Shown here: positions 37,323-46,342 of the stretch, piece by piece
How the letters are laid out: every line of letters starts with the position of its first letter
Position numbering within the stretch: the stretch's first letter is position 1
Assembly (NCBI RefSeq): GCF_003951315.1
Contig: NZ_QLJH01000009.1
Span: forward strand, 75,733 to 139,732
DNA from: Sphingomonas sp. S-NIH.Pt15_0812
GTDB lineage: Bacteria > Pseudomonadota > Alphaproteobacteria > Sphingomonadales > Sphingomonadaceae
Reading direction: 5' to 3'
DNA length: 64,000 nucleotides
The notes under the pieces: model-generated
The model's database searches: none
The model's input: only the letters and a program-made list of their open reading frames with translations
What the model was told of the DNA's origin: nothing
Program-made: the position numbers and the translations under genes

Positions 37323-37403
37323 CATGCTTCAGGGTTGAGTGGATGGCAACGTGGTCCACGGCATGCCCCCGGACAACGTTGGCCAACGATCTGGTCGGGG
37401 GGA

Positions 37404-37880
37404 GCGGTCTATGGCGACGAGTAGGTAGAGCTTGCCTTCGGCAGTCTGCATTTCGGCAATATAGATGTGGAAGAAGCCGATCGGGTAGCAGTTGAAGCGT
37501 TGCCGGGTCGGTTTATCGCCTTCGATGTCCGGCAGGCGGGAGATGCCGTGCCGCTGCAGGCAACGATGCACGCTGATTGGGTCAGGTGCAGTATCGACGA
37601 TCGCAGGACGTAGAGGCACTCATCCAGCCGCAGCATTGTGAGCCATCCTAATGTCCACAACGACTGCCTCCTCGGCCTCGGCCTCGGACAAGGTCGTTGA
37701 ATGAGGGGCCTTTGGCCCGGTCTTCAGATTGTCGACCGTCGCTCTCTTACGCCACTTCGCGACCTTTTTTGGGTTGATCCCCGGCTCCCGGCCCAGCGTC
37801 GCGAGCGAAGCTTGCGATCGCTGTATTGCTGCTCGGACGGCGTGCGTGGTCGTGGCGAGTGATCGCATGCGATCACTCAT
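37404..37880 (-). pseudogene. IS481-family transposase remnant
   Basis: The minus strand gives, across three frames, AAIQRSQASLATLGREPGINPKKVAKWRKRATVDNLKTGPKAPHSTTLSEAE, then LDECLYVLRSSILHLTQSA, then HRCLQRHGISRLPDIEGDKPTRQRF and IGFFHIYIAEMQTAEGKLYLLVAIDR. This is the N-terminal ~150 residues of an IS481 transposase, with two frameshifts and loss of the catalytic C-terminal part after VAIDR. It is a dead element. Confidence 0.85.
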
Positions 37881-38136
37881 GACGTACCGGTCCCAGACGG
37901 CATCCTTACATTCCAGCGAAAGGACCGCACCATCGAACCGTGGGATCAAACATCTAAGCAAGCCCTCCGTAGCCGGCCATGATCGTATCAGCGACTGGAA
38001 CAGGATCCGGCTCTTCGTTGAGACTGAGCGCGGCCCTGCTTTCCTTCATGCAGAGCCAATCAACGATATCGCCGCGACCAGAGGTGACCTACACACGGCC
38101 GCCCGTCGGCCGGTTGAAGGGTATCCCGCTGCCCAA

Positions 38137-38310
38137 AGCGTACCTGAAAGCACGATAATGGCATCCATCTCGGACACTTCAGCTTTAAGCTACACGTGCT
38201 TTCAGGTACGCTATGGCTCTCCCATGTCAGCGTACCCGAAAGCACGAGTCTCCTGATACAGCGTACCTGAAAGCACGAAGATTCGAGGGTGAGCGTACCC
38301 AAAAGCACGA
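38137..38310. repeat. Iteron cluster (five copies) upstream of the repC-like gene
   Basis: Five copies of AGCGTACCTGAAAGCACGA with slight variation: 38137-38155, 38195-38212 (inverted), 38229-38247, 38260-38278 and 38292-38310. Variable positions are CCT/CCC and GAA/AAA. Spacing between the last three is about 31-32 bp start to start, roughly three helical turns. This is the layout of an iteron-type plasmid origin. Confidence 0.9.
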
Positions 38311-38440
38311 ACCTTCGACCGCGACTCAAACCTTAAAGCCCGGTTACGCTTCCTTGTTGCTGGTCCGCGAGTTGCGGGCGGGGCCTCGCTATCATCCGAT
38401 AGCGGGACACCATTAAGGGGATGCCGTGCAGAATAGAAAA

Positions 38441-38463
38441 ACCCGGCACTAGGCCGGGCTTTT
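38441..38463. terminator. Rho-independent terminator between iterons and the repC-like gene
   Basis: CCCGGC (38442-38447), loop ACTAG, GCCGGG (38453-38458) followed by CTTTTC, with AAAAA before the stem. It can work in both directions. It insulates the replication gene from upstream transcription. Confidence 0.75.
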
Positions 38464-38594
38464 CGGACCTTCGGAAAGGCCGCCTGACAGCGCTCACCTA
38501 ACCGAGCTCCGAGATCGCAGCAAGCTGAATTGCGTCGAACGACGCCACGCACTTCTGCGTCCGCACGGGATCCCCAGGGGGGATTTTCCGAACG

Positions 38595-39938
38595 ATGTCG
38601 TACACCTATGCTCCAGGCGCCGGCCACCGACGGATCGACGATCGCACCGCAGCCACAGAGGAGATCGCCTCAAGCTTCCGGGGACTTCCGGAAGACGTCT
38701 CTCACCGTCAGGTCCTGACGATGTTCAAACGCGCGGCGCCCTACCTCGGCATACCTTCTCGCCTTGTACATGTCGTCGACACGCTCATGAGCTGGTCTCG
38801 CCCGGTGGACTGGACGACCGGCGAGCGGCCAATCGTATTTCCATCAAACGAGAAGCTGAGCGGAAAGCTTGGGATTGGGATACGGCAGCTGCAAAAGACG
38901 CTCACCAGTGCGGCACGGCGCGGCTTGATCGCGCACCGTGACAGCCCGAACGGCAATCGCATTGGGTCCCGCGGGAAGGACGGGCGGCTGATCTACGCGT
39001 ACGGGATCGACCTGAGTCCTCTAGGTGTCCGGTACCAAGAGTTTGTGGACGCAGCCGAGCAGGGCCGCGCCGCTGACGTGCGCGTCAACGTCCTGCGCAA
39101 GCGCCTTTCCGCTGCTAGGCGGCGGATCCGGAGCTTTGCGCAGTTAGTGGAAGATGAAGCGATCACGGGCATCGATGCACGTTTGGTCGTGGAACTATCA
39201 GAAATGGCCACGCGGCAAATGCGGGAAGTCAGGGACGAGAGTCGTCTCATGGCATGCGTTGAGCAGATCGAGAGTCGCTCGGCTGAGCTCGCGAAAGCCG
39301 TAACCAAGGCTCTCGCGAGCTCGGGCGGTCCCTCGACAGACAGTCATAGTTCACCCTCGGGCGAACCTAACGACGCCCCTATTACAACTACAATCCAACC
39401 TGAAAATGCTAAAGCAAATTACAGTAGCGGCCTTTCGGAAAAAAGTGGGAGGGCAGAGTATGACGTTCGAAACGAGCGACCTCAAACGGAGGTCGAAAAA
39501 GATCTCAAAAAGCACGGTATCGACCCGGAGTTCATCGCCGCGGTGGTGCCGGAATTGATTTTTTTTGGCGGGACGTCGCCAACTTGGGGCGAGCTGATCG
39601 GCACGGCCGAACGTCTCGTCAACCAGACTGCGATCCACAAGAGCGTCTGGGACGAGGCCTGTCGCCTGATGGGGCAAAAAGGTGCTGCAGCTTCCGTCAT
39701 CGCGACAGCGCATAAGCACTCGCGCGGCGACGTCGACCGGCCGGGAGCGTATCTCCGGGGTATGAACAAGAATGCTGCTTCCGGGAACCTCAACCTCGGC
39801 CGAACTTTCCACGGACTGAAGGACAGTGTGCGTACCGAAGGCATGCGGGCACTCGGAACCGGCGGTCCGTGCTCGATCGGGCAACTCGCCTTGGCGGCTC
39901 TGGGTCGAACGGGATCAATCGGGCGCCGGCTCCTATAA
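38595..39938 (+). CDS. repC: RepC-like plasmid replication initiator
   Basis: 447 residues. The N-terminal half matches RepC initiators of alphaproteobacterial repABC plasmids: FRGLPEDVSHRQVLTMFKRAAPYLGI, SRPVDWTTGERPIVFPSNEKLSGKLGIGIRQLQKTLTSAARRGLI (winged helix) and SPNGNRIGSRGKDGRLIYAYGIDLSPL. The C-terminal part carries a variable linker and a second domain (DPEFIAAVVPELIFFGGTSPTWGELIGTAERL). It lies between iteron groups. No repA/repB partition genes sit directly upstream, as they would in a repABC operon; parA is 4 kb downstream. It likely initiates at this locus. Confidence 0.88.
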   Translation: MSYTYAPGAGHRRIDDRTAATEEIASSFRGLPEDVSHRQVLTMFKRAAPYLGIPSRLVHVVDTLMSWSRPVDWTTGERPIVFPSNEKLSGKLGIGIRQLQKTLTSAARRGLIAHRDSPNGNRIGSRGKDGRLIYAYGIDLSPLGVRYQEFVDAAEQGRAADVRVNVLRKRLSAARRRIRSFAQLVEDEAITGIDARLVVELSEMATRQMREVRDESRLMACVEQIESRSAELAKAVTKALASSGGPSTDSHSSPSGEPNDAPITTTIQPENAKANYSSGLSEKSGRAEYDVRNERPQTEVEKDLKKHGIDPEFIAAVVPELIFFGGTSPTWGELIGTAERLVNQTAIHKSVWDEACRLMGQKGAAASVIATAHKHSRGDVDRPGAYLRGMNKNAASGNLNLGRTFHGLKDSVRTEGMRALGTGGPCSIGQLALAALGRTGSIGRRLL

Positions 39939-39945
39939 CGCCGAT

Positions 39946-40053
39946 AGCGTACCTAAAAGCACGTGCGGTGTCCCCTCGTTTTCCCCGTCTGAGGTGAGCG
40001 CGTGATAGGGGCCCGCCCGTGCGGCGTCCGATCCTCGTGCTTTTAGGTACGCT
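39946..40053. repeat. Inverted iteron pair upstream of repA
   Basis: AGCGTACCTAAAAGCACG at 39946-39963 and its inverse CGTGCTTTTAGGTACGCT at 40036-40053. They are the same family as the five copies at 38137-38310. Inverted pairs ahead of an initiator gene usually serve as its autorepression operator or as part of the origin. Confidence 0.85.
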
Positions 40054-40089
40054 AGTCGCTTCGGGGGTGATCCACAGCCAAAATGCGCT

Positions 40090-41025
40090 ATGATCCTCTT
40101 CAACCCTTCGAAAATGGGACCGTCGATGGCCAACGCCCCCGCCCTGCCGCGACAAATATCACTGTTCGATATGGACAGTCCGCTACATGGTAAGGTGCGC
40201 GGTGAACGCAGCATCATGGACTTCCCCTTCTTTGTCTTGTCCAAGAAGGCCCATTTCGAACCGATTGAATACAGGCATGAAGGTGTTTCGATCGACATCC
40301 GCCCGAGCGCGACCGGCGTAGCGACAATGTGGGACAAGGAAATCATCCTCTACGTGGCGTCGCTGTTGGCGCAGGAACTCGCACATGGGGTCACTCACAG
40401 CGGCGATGTAACGTTTGCGGCACACGACTTTTTTCGGGTGACTGGCGTCGCTCGTCCCTCAAAGCGAGATTACCAGCGCTTCGCCGATGCCTTGGAGCGC
40501 CTCCAGGGGACGCAAATCAAAACGAACATCGAAACGGGTAACAAGATCGATCGAGGCTGGTTCTCTTGGCTTTCGGAAGCCCAGATCGAATATGAGAAGA
40601 AGGCCAATGGGGACGAGGTCTTGCGGTACGTTCGGGTCCGCCCCTGTGCATGGCTGTTCCGGGCCATCCAGCGGGATCAACGAATTTACCATTATCATCA
40701 CGACTATTTCCGGCTGGGCGCCATTGAACGGCGGATTTACGAGATCGCCCATTGCTACTGCGGGCCCGGCGAGATCGAGATTGGCCTTGAGGATTTGCAT
40801 CGAAAGATCGGGTCGACGACTGCCTCTATGCGTAAATTCAAGCAGCTAGTGAAAGAGGTCCAGGAAGAGAACCGCCTTCCAGATTACGAAATCGTTGTTG
40901 ATGAGTCGGCTAAGACGGTTCGGACCGATGCAATGGGCCGCAATCGCCAACCGCCACGGACGGTCGTCCGGATGCGGGCGAAGCCGAAGACTATCAGTCG
41001 GACGATCGAGTCAGCCGCAGCGTGA
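40090..41025 (+). CDS. repA: RepA-type plasmid replication initiator
   Basis: 311 residues of the replication initiator protein A family common on proteobacterial iteron plasmids: MDFPFFVLSKKAHFEPIEY, FFRVTGVARPSKRDYQRFADALERLQGTQIKTNI and LGAIERRIYEIAHCYCGPGEIEIGLEDLHRKIGSTTASMRKFKQLVKEV. It should bind the iterons and recruit host replication proteins. ATG 40126 is an alternative start; neither has a strong SD. The presence of both this and a RepC-like initiator in one origin region is uncommon. Confidence 0.9.
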   Translation: MILFNPSKMGPSMANAPALPRQISLFDMDSPLHGKVRGERSIMDFPFFVLSKKAHFEPIEYRHEGVSIDIRPSATGVATMWDKEIILYVASLLAQELAHGVTHSGDVTFAAHDFFRVTGVARPSKRDYQRFADALERLQGTQIKTNIETGNKIDRGWFSWLSEAQIEYEKKANGDEVLRYVRVRPCAWLFRAIQRDQRIYHYHHDYFRLGAIERRIYEIAHCYCGPGEIEIGLEDLHRKIGSTTASMRKFKQLVKEVQEENRLPDYEIVVDESAKTVRTDAMGRNRQPPRTVVRMRAKPKTISRTIESAAA

Positions 41026-41318
41026 GACCCCCCTACCCTGCATCTCGTTCAACACCCAATAGATCGGTGTGAGCTATCGAGTTGGACTAAGGTCAAGAAT
41101 TGGGGTGTGCGTAGGCAAGCTAGCGCCATGTGTGGAATATTTATTCACGTAGCCGTAATGCTTCGGCCCAAATTTCATATTTATTTTGTCCATGCCGAAG
41201 TTTTATCGAGGACCTCTTTGATTCGAGCAATGGAAGATTTCATCACCGATTTTATGACTTATACTTGTAAATACGGCATGTTCGGGATCAATTTGACGAC
41301 CGTGCTGTGAAATGAGCG

Positions 41319-41896
41319 TCAGCATCTTCCTTCTAGATAGTGAAGGGACCTGGGATCAGGACTCGTTGATCGCAGCCAGAAGATTACCATGGCAGCGAGG
41401 GGACGGCGGAGAAGAAAGCCGTAGGGCAGCGCTGCTGCTCCGGTATAGTCGCTGACTTGGCCAGCGGTCATGAAGAAACTCAAAGGCTGGCCGTTCGCGT
41501 CGGCGACGGCGTGGAGCTTGATGTTCATGCCGCCATAGGTAGCGCCCGGTCAGGCGGCCAAGATCCCTTTTTTATCCGCAGGCTCGAGGCCTTGCGGTGC
41601 GCCTTCAGGTAAGTCGCGTCGATCATGACCGTCTTCGGCTCGGCACCTTTCGCCGCCAGCCCATCCATCATGCGCGTGAACACGCCTGCCTCACCCCAGC
41701 GCTTCCACCGATTATAGAGCGTTTTGTGCGAACCGTATTCGGTGGGTGCTTCTCGCCCGCGCAGCCCGTTCTTGTTGACGAACACGATGCCACTCAGCAC
41801 CCGCCGGTCATCCACGCGCGGCTTGCCGTGGCACCTGGGGAAGAACGGCCGCAGCCGCTCTATTTGCTCATCAGTCAGCCAAAACAGGTCGCTCAT
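41319..41896 (-). pseudogene. IS5-family transposase, internally deleted and frameshifted
   Basis: The minus strand reads MSDLFWLTDEQIERLRPFFP...KTVMIDATYLKAHRKASSL, then after a frameshift MNIKLHAVADANGQPLSFFMTAGQVSDYTGAAAL, then abruptly PLAAMVIFWL. The last piece is the C-terminal end of such transposases, so about 90 residues including the central catalytic part are deleted. It belongs to the IS427-like group of IS5. The element cannot transpose. Terminal inverted repeats were not located. The 41026-41318 stretch beside it shows no gene I can support. Confidence 0.85.
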
Positions 41897-42085
41897 TCCG
41901 GTCTCCTCGCGGAGCCTGAGCATCTCCGAGGATAGCCCCTGCTTCGCTGCACTCGCTGAAGCCAGCGTTGCAATCGCTAGCCTGATCTCGATGGCGACGG
42001 CCTCAGATATCCTCCAAAAAGGAGCAGGCTCGGCTCGACCCTATGAGTGTTAGGCTAAGCCGTGGAGACCTGATCGTTACCATAC

Positions 42086-42265
42086 ATGCGGTACGAGTAT
42101 TTCCGCCGCGTATACCCGTGCACCAAGTCATTCAGTCGCGATCAAATCAGCGAATTTGAAAATAAGTTGTTCTACGTCAATCTCTCTGATGGCTATGGTC
42201 TGTCAAAGCTCGGTTCACGCTATCGGGCAATTCGCTTTCTAACCTTCTGGTGTACCGAGCGCTAG
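42086..42265 (+). CDS. Possible small protein, unknown
   Basis: A 59-codon frame: MRYEYFRRVYPCTKSFSRDQ...ending RAIRFLTFWCTER. Amino-acid composition is protein-like, with aromatic and charged residues, and base composition is lower in GC than the rest. There is no clear SD and no family I recognise. It lies between the dead IS5 element and the repeat array. Confidence 0.3.
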   Translation: MRYEYFRRVYPCTKSFSRDQISEFENKLFYVNLSDGYGLSKLGSRYRAIRFLTFWCTER

Positions 42266-42399
42266 CCTCAGCGGACGTCTAACGAAGGGCACGGATCGTC
42301 TCGCTAGCGATCTCAGCGCTGGCTACCAAATTGCGCTCCGCTGTACCTGCCGGAACCATTAAGACGCTTGTAACCGTTGTGATTGCTATAACCGCCCTG

Positions 42400-42507
42400 A
42401 CCGCTGTAACGTCCGTTACCGCTGTAACGTCTGTGACCGCTGTAACGTCTGCGACCGCTGTAACGTCTGTGACCGCTGTAACGTCTGCGACCGCTGTAAC
42501 GTCTGTG
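42400..42507. repeat. Tandem array of six 18-bp repeats
   Basis: Six consecutive units ACCGCTGTAACGTCTGTG starting at 42400, 42418, 42436, 42454, 42472 and 42490. Units alternate between TGTG and TGCG endings, and the first ends CCGTT. Degenerate copies extend on both sides (about 42368-42399 and 42508-42530). There are no spacers, so this is not CRISPR. The unit contains CGCTGTAAC, the complement of the GTTACAGCG found in dispersed copies near parA. A partition-site array is the leading idea. Confidence 0.85.
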
Positions 42508-42599
42508 ACCGCTGTCACCGCTGTCGTTATAAAGCCGGCACGATCCATCGAATCAGAATTTCCTATCGACTGTGGGTGATAGCGACCGGCTCAAAGTTC

Positions 42600-44149
42600 A
42601 CCTCGCAGATTGGTAGGCAACTCGTCGGGCCAGGCTAGCTTGTGAGAATCCGAGACGACGCTCCCAACGAGAAATCTGTTTTTAAGCCTCAGAGATCACG
42701 GGTCTCGAGATCGCGGCGGAGCACATAGTTAATGGGGATGCAACGGTCGCAACGGTTACAATCCTAGACGATTAGTTTTCGAGACCCGACGGTGTGAGCT
42801 GGTTTGGCTAGGTTTTTGACCTCTATGTGGCTCGCGGCCGCTGACATGGCGGGAATTATATAGGTTAGGATCTCCCCTGCCTTTGTGTTCCCCGCCGTCG
42901 CCTGCTGGTACGCGGCTTGGTTCACCTCGATCTCACCTATCGGCGGGGATCACCAAGGCAATCGCTGCTGCTGTTGCCACGTTCCAGCCGCAGCTACGGA
43001 TGTACCCGCGTTAGCCGTCCGAGCACTAATAACCTCAGTAACCGTTGCACCCGTGCTAACCGTCGCATTCATGCTAGCCATCGTTACCGTTCATTCCAGG
43101 CCAATTCACGAATTGGGTTATCGGTCCGCTTCGTAGATCTCACGCCTGATCGCCTCGTCCGCGAGTGCTTCGCAGTGGTCAGGCAACCGCATGTGCAGCG
43201 ATCCCGCTTTTGCCTAGTTCTACGCTCCGCTGTAACCGTGCAAACACAAGCGCCGCAACGAACGCACCAGCCACCCTGCTGCATTAGGTCCTGGGTGGAT
43301 GTCGCTGTTGACTAAGGGGACGTTCGATGAGTTCAGACTCGGCCAATCGGAAACGATCGGATCACCTCCGTCCGAACCGCTGACAACGGCTATCGCTGCT
43401 ATAATGGAGGACGCACACCGATTCACTAAGGTGAGTTCAACGGTCACAGCGGACATATTGAACTTCCGTAACCCGCGTGGTGCAGCGGTTAGAACGAACA
43501 CAACGGTTACCAATGTGGAAGCATTGTAGCAGGCGCATTTAGCGCCCGCCGCTGTGAGGTGTAACTTCGGCCGGTCAGTGCTCAAGCGATGCTCATGAGT
43601 GACGATGCATCTGTGCGCTTTCTCTATACCTCAGAACGGCAATGGACCGCGGTTACAGCGAACATACGTGTTAAGGGGGAGACAGCGGTTGTGACGAGAG
43701 CTGCCCGGACTCTCTCAAGCGTCTCATCGATTGATGCCGAAAATGTACTCATTCAGATTTCGATGCACAGCGTCTCCAAGATCGGCCGTAGTCCGCCTCT
43801 CAATTGTCATCAAGAACATCGGGACAGGCTGCCGAGCCGCGGCGATGAGGCAGCGTAGCGCTGCGGTGCAGCTAGCCTGGTGGAGGGGGCGGCTGGACCG
43901 GAGTCACCTACGATTGTTCGAGTAAGTCCGGCCTTTAACTCACATCCATCGTAGCTGCCCCTTCTTGAAGGAAGTGGGGGCACTTGGTGCCGGTTTCGCG
44001 CTGAGCCTTGCGGAGCAACGATGCGTATACAAAGGAGCGCTGAAACCGCGCGCTCAATAGCAACCGTAAGAACCGCTGCGACTTGCGGACCCGCGCGAAC
44101 CGTTCTAACCGGTATTTTGGCACATGAGCGTGCAAAACTGGAGAAGAGC
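42600..44149. other. Gene-poor, repeat-rich region upstream of parA
   Basis: About 1.5 kb with no gene I can support. It is dotted with variants of GGTTACAGCG: CCGCTGTAACC at 43227-43237, CGGTCACAGCGGACAT at 43441-43456, GGTTACAGCGAACAT at 43651-43665, plus shorter AACGGTTAC and AACCGTT motifs near 42745, 43030-43090, 43485-43520 and 44095-44115. Open frames here are short and built from the repeats. It probably serves as a binding region for the partition proteins. Confidence 0.55.
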
Positions 44150-44830
44150 ATGCCCGTTATCACGCTGTTGTCGCCGAAGGGCGGGGTGGGTAAAACCACA
44201 ACAGCGCTCATTCTCGCGACTGAGCTCGCGGCGCAGGACGCCGACGTCATCCTCATCGATGCCGACCCGAACTTCCCGCTTGCGAAATGGGCGGCGTTGG
44301 ACGGCAAACCGAAGAACATTGAGGTCGTCGAAGAGATCGACGAAGAGACGATCATCGACACGATCACCGAGGCCCGAAAGCGCGCTAAATTCGTGATCGT
44401 GGATCTGGAGGGGAGGGCCTCCGGTCGTGTCACCAACGCGCTTCTCGTCTCCAATCTCGCATTGATCCCCATGCAGGGTTCGGCATTGGATTCCAACGAA
44501 GGTGCACGAGCCTTCAAGAATGTCAAACAGGTCTCAAAGCATCGCGATAAGCCACTAAAATTTGCGGCCGTCTTGGCAAAAACGCAGGCATCCGACAGGC
44601 TGTGGCCACGCGACCTCAAGCAGATCATTGCCGGCCTCCAAGAGGCCGGCATCCCAGTGATCGGGACAGCCCTTGCCGATCGCGGCGCATTTCGGGCGCT
44701 GTTCAGCTTCGGCGGCACCCTGGCCACGTTGAAGGCGACCGACGTGGGATCGCTCGACACAGCCCGCGCTAACGCCGCGGCGTTCACTCTCGATGTTCTG
44801 AACCTACTCAATGAAAAGGCACCGGCATGA
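44150..44830 (+). CDS. parA: ParA-family partition ATPase
   Basis: 226 residues from ATG 44150 (GGAGAAG upstream). The deviant Walker A KGGVGKTTTALILA with its signature lysine is at residues 10-17. Walker A' is VILIDADPNFPLAKWA and Walker B IVDLEG. It lacks an N-terminal HTH, so it is the short ParA type (like ParF, VirC1), which relies on a small partner that binds the centromere. That partner is probably the next gene, overlapping by 4 bp. Role: plasmid segregation. Confidence 0.92.
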   Translation: MPVITLLSPKGGVGKTTTALILATELAAQDADVILIDADPNFPLAKWAALDGKPKNIEVVEEIDEETIIDTITEARKRAKFVIVDLEGRASGRVTNALLVSNLALIPMQGSALDSNEGARAFKNVKQVSKHRDKPLKFAAVLAKTQASDRLWPRDLKQIIAGLQEAGIPVIGTALADRGAFRALFSFGGTLATLKATDVGSLDTARANAAAFTLDVLNLLNEKAPA

Positions 44831-45168
44831 CCAAAGACACCGCTCGTCCCGGGCTCGCAAATTTCGCGCTCGACGACGATGATGACGTCCCTGTGCCGAC
44901 ACCGGAACAGCGTGCTGCCGCCAAGCAGGGGGGGGAGCGGCTCGGCTTCAAATCTGAGCCGACGGAACTCCTTACCAAGTCTGCTCCGCCGCCTGCGCCC
45001 GCTAGGATGGCCGTCTACACCGCCAATTTCCACATCCGGACGACCCCTGCAGACCGCGATCGGTATGACGACTTCGCGTATCGCCATCGCATGAAGAAGG
45101 GGGCGGCGATGACGCTTCTCCTCGATCTCGCTGAAGAGGCTGAGGCCGCTCGCGCCAAGAAGCAATAA
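44827..45168 (+). CDS. Small partner of ParA, probable centromere-binding protein
   Basis: 113 residues. An acidic and Pro-rich N-terminus (FALDDDDDVPVPTPEQRAAAK) is followed by a compact C-terminal domain AVYTANFHIRTTPADRDRYDDFAYRHRMKKGAAMTLLLDLAEEAE, which reads as a ribbon-helix-helix fold. Short ParA proteins are paired with RHH proteins such as ParG, so this is the likely DNA-binding adaptor for the repeats nearby. It is coupled to parA by an ATGA overlap. No catalytic motif is present. Confidence 0.7.
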   Translation: MTKDTARPGLANFALDDDDDVPVPTPEQRAAAKQGGERLGFKSEPTELLTKSAPPPAPARMAVYTANFHIRTTPADRDRYDDFAYRHRMKKGAAMTLLLDLAEEAEAARAKKQ

Positions 45169-45529
45169 GGTAAGCGGGGCGATGCCGCTTTCACAGTCGG
45201 TGAACCGAGGAATACGGAGCGGTCTTTCGGCGGCTGCGGATTGCTCGTAGAATGGTTAGGGCGGACCGCGCGGTTACAGCGAACATTATTAATCGCGAGT
45301 TGGCGGCAAGCGCCATCGGAACCCTGGCAAAGCAGAATCCGCTTTCATCATGTTCTTGCCCATAGGTAGAGCTGAGCCGTCCGATGTCAGCTGCTGACTC
45401 GCTCAATGATAAGGGGGCGTGAGGGCTGCGGAATGAGAGGGCAATGCCCCTAATTGCCCTCAGACTCACCCAGCATATGGTCGATATCGTCGGCCCCCTA
45501 GGTGGCACTTGGCGCGGCTATATCGCGAC
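45169..45529. other. Intergenic region with a copy of the dispersed repeat
   Basis: 361 bp with no gene. It carries GGTTACAGCGAACAT at 45272-45286, identical to the copy at 43651-43665 and, like it, preceded by GGACCGC. The two copies therefore bracket the parA operon. Confidence 0.6.
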
Positions 45530-45682
45530 GTGTCGTTGATCCGCGTACGTCCGGCCGACAAGACGCTTCTCGAGGACCTGGGTTGGCGTCTGCGCACGCC
45601 GATGGGTGAGATCATCACACGGGCTCTCGAGCTTTTCGTCGCGGAGCAGGAGGCCAAGGAGAAGGGCAGGGGAGGGGAGTAG
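45530..45682 (+). CDS. Possible small RHH protein
   Basis: A 50-residue frame from GTG 45530: VSLIRVRPADKTLLEDLGWRLRTPMGEIITRALELF, then a Glu/Lys tail. The pattern strand-helix-turn-helix resembles a CopG/Arc-type domain. TTG 45509 is an alternative start. It is too short for automatic calling. Position downstream of the ParA partner suggests a plasmid regulator, but this is a guess from fold only. Confidence 0.45.
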   Translation: MSLIRVRPADKTLLEDLGWRLRTPMGEIITRALELFVAEQEAKEKGRGGE

Positions 45683-45989
45683 GTCATATCGGCCTCTCCG
45701 ATACCTGGGGCGACTTCGGCGAAGGACTTCTGATGGGACGCTGAGTGGGCCTCGCGGTGCCATGTGACCCACAGAAGAAAATGCATCCGGGAGTAGATGA
45801 TGGGGAAGCTGGTCAGGCACGACGCCTTGCTTTGGAGGAATGGCCAATCCCCGTGCATCCCTTGACAATGACGAACCTGCCGGGGGGTAGGAGGATCTCC
45901 TCTCTCCCGTGTTTCGTCCTGACCGCCGTAAACGCTTTCACCTGCCTTCTTTCATCGAGGTGCCCAGTGCTAGAGCATGCCTTTGCCGG
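45683..45989. other. Intergenic region, nothing recognised
   Basis: 307 bp between the small RHH frame and the convergent XRE regulator. Short open frames are present, but none has a plausible protein sequence. No strong repeat or hairpin was seen. Confidence 0.5.
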
Positions 45990-46265
45990 TCACCACGTAG
46001 TCTGGCTTCGGTCTGTGCTACCGTTCTCGCCACCCAGCACCTGAGCCAGCAGCGCGACCGGATCGATGCCGATCGCGCGTGCGACTGCAACAAATTCGTC
46101 CACTGCCAGCATCCGCTCGCCGGTCTCGTAGCGCGACACATAGGCTTGCTGCCAACCGAGCCGCTTTGCCAGATCGAGTTGACGCAGTTTGGCGTCTCGG
46201 CGCGCCTCGGTCAGCGCGGCGACAATGCGGGAGTGCAGCTTGGGGAGGGCGGGGGAGACCGGCAT
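45990..46265 (-). CDS. XRE-family HTH regulator
   Basis: 91 residues with a clear lambda-repressor-like HTH: IVAALTEARRDAKLRQLDLAKRLGWQQAYVSRYETGERMLAVDEFVAVARAIGIDPVALL. It has no additional sensor domain. It is divergent from the hypothetical genes starting at 46343 and may regulate them or itself. Small XRE proteins of this size are common on plasmids. Confidence 0.88.
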   Translation of the reverse strand: MPVSPALPKLHSRIVAALTEARRDAKLRQLDLAKRLGWQQAYVSRYETGERMLAVDEFVAVARAIGIDPVALLAQVLGGENGSTDRSQTTW

Positions 46266-46342
46266 AACGAGGCATTAGCGCGGCTTGCCGAAAATGCGGA
46301 AAGCGTATATCGTCTGACCTTGTCACAAGGAGGCCGAACCTC

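Noticed and set aside
41107..41310. 67-codon plus-strand frame near the IS5 remnant
   Set aside because: AT-rich, unusual composition, no ribosome site and no recognisable domain.
42400..42507. CRISPR-like array
   Set aside because: Units are contiguous 18-bp direct repeats without spacers, and no cas genes are present.
42279..42579. Open frames on both strands encoding TAVTSV/TAVTDV repeats
   Set aside because: They are translations of the 18-bp DNA repeat array, with no start signal and no plausible protein outside the repeat.
43299..43858. Two short frames (43299-43529, 43589-43858) upstream of parA
   Set aside because: They run through the dispersed repeats, lack ribosome sites and show no family pattern.
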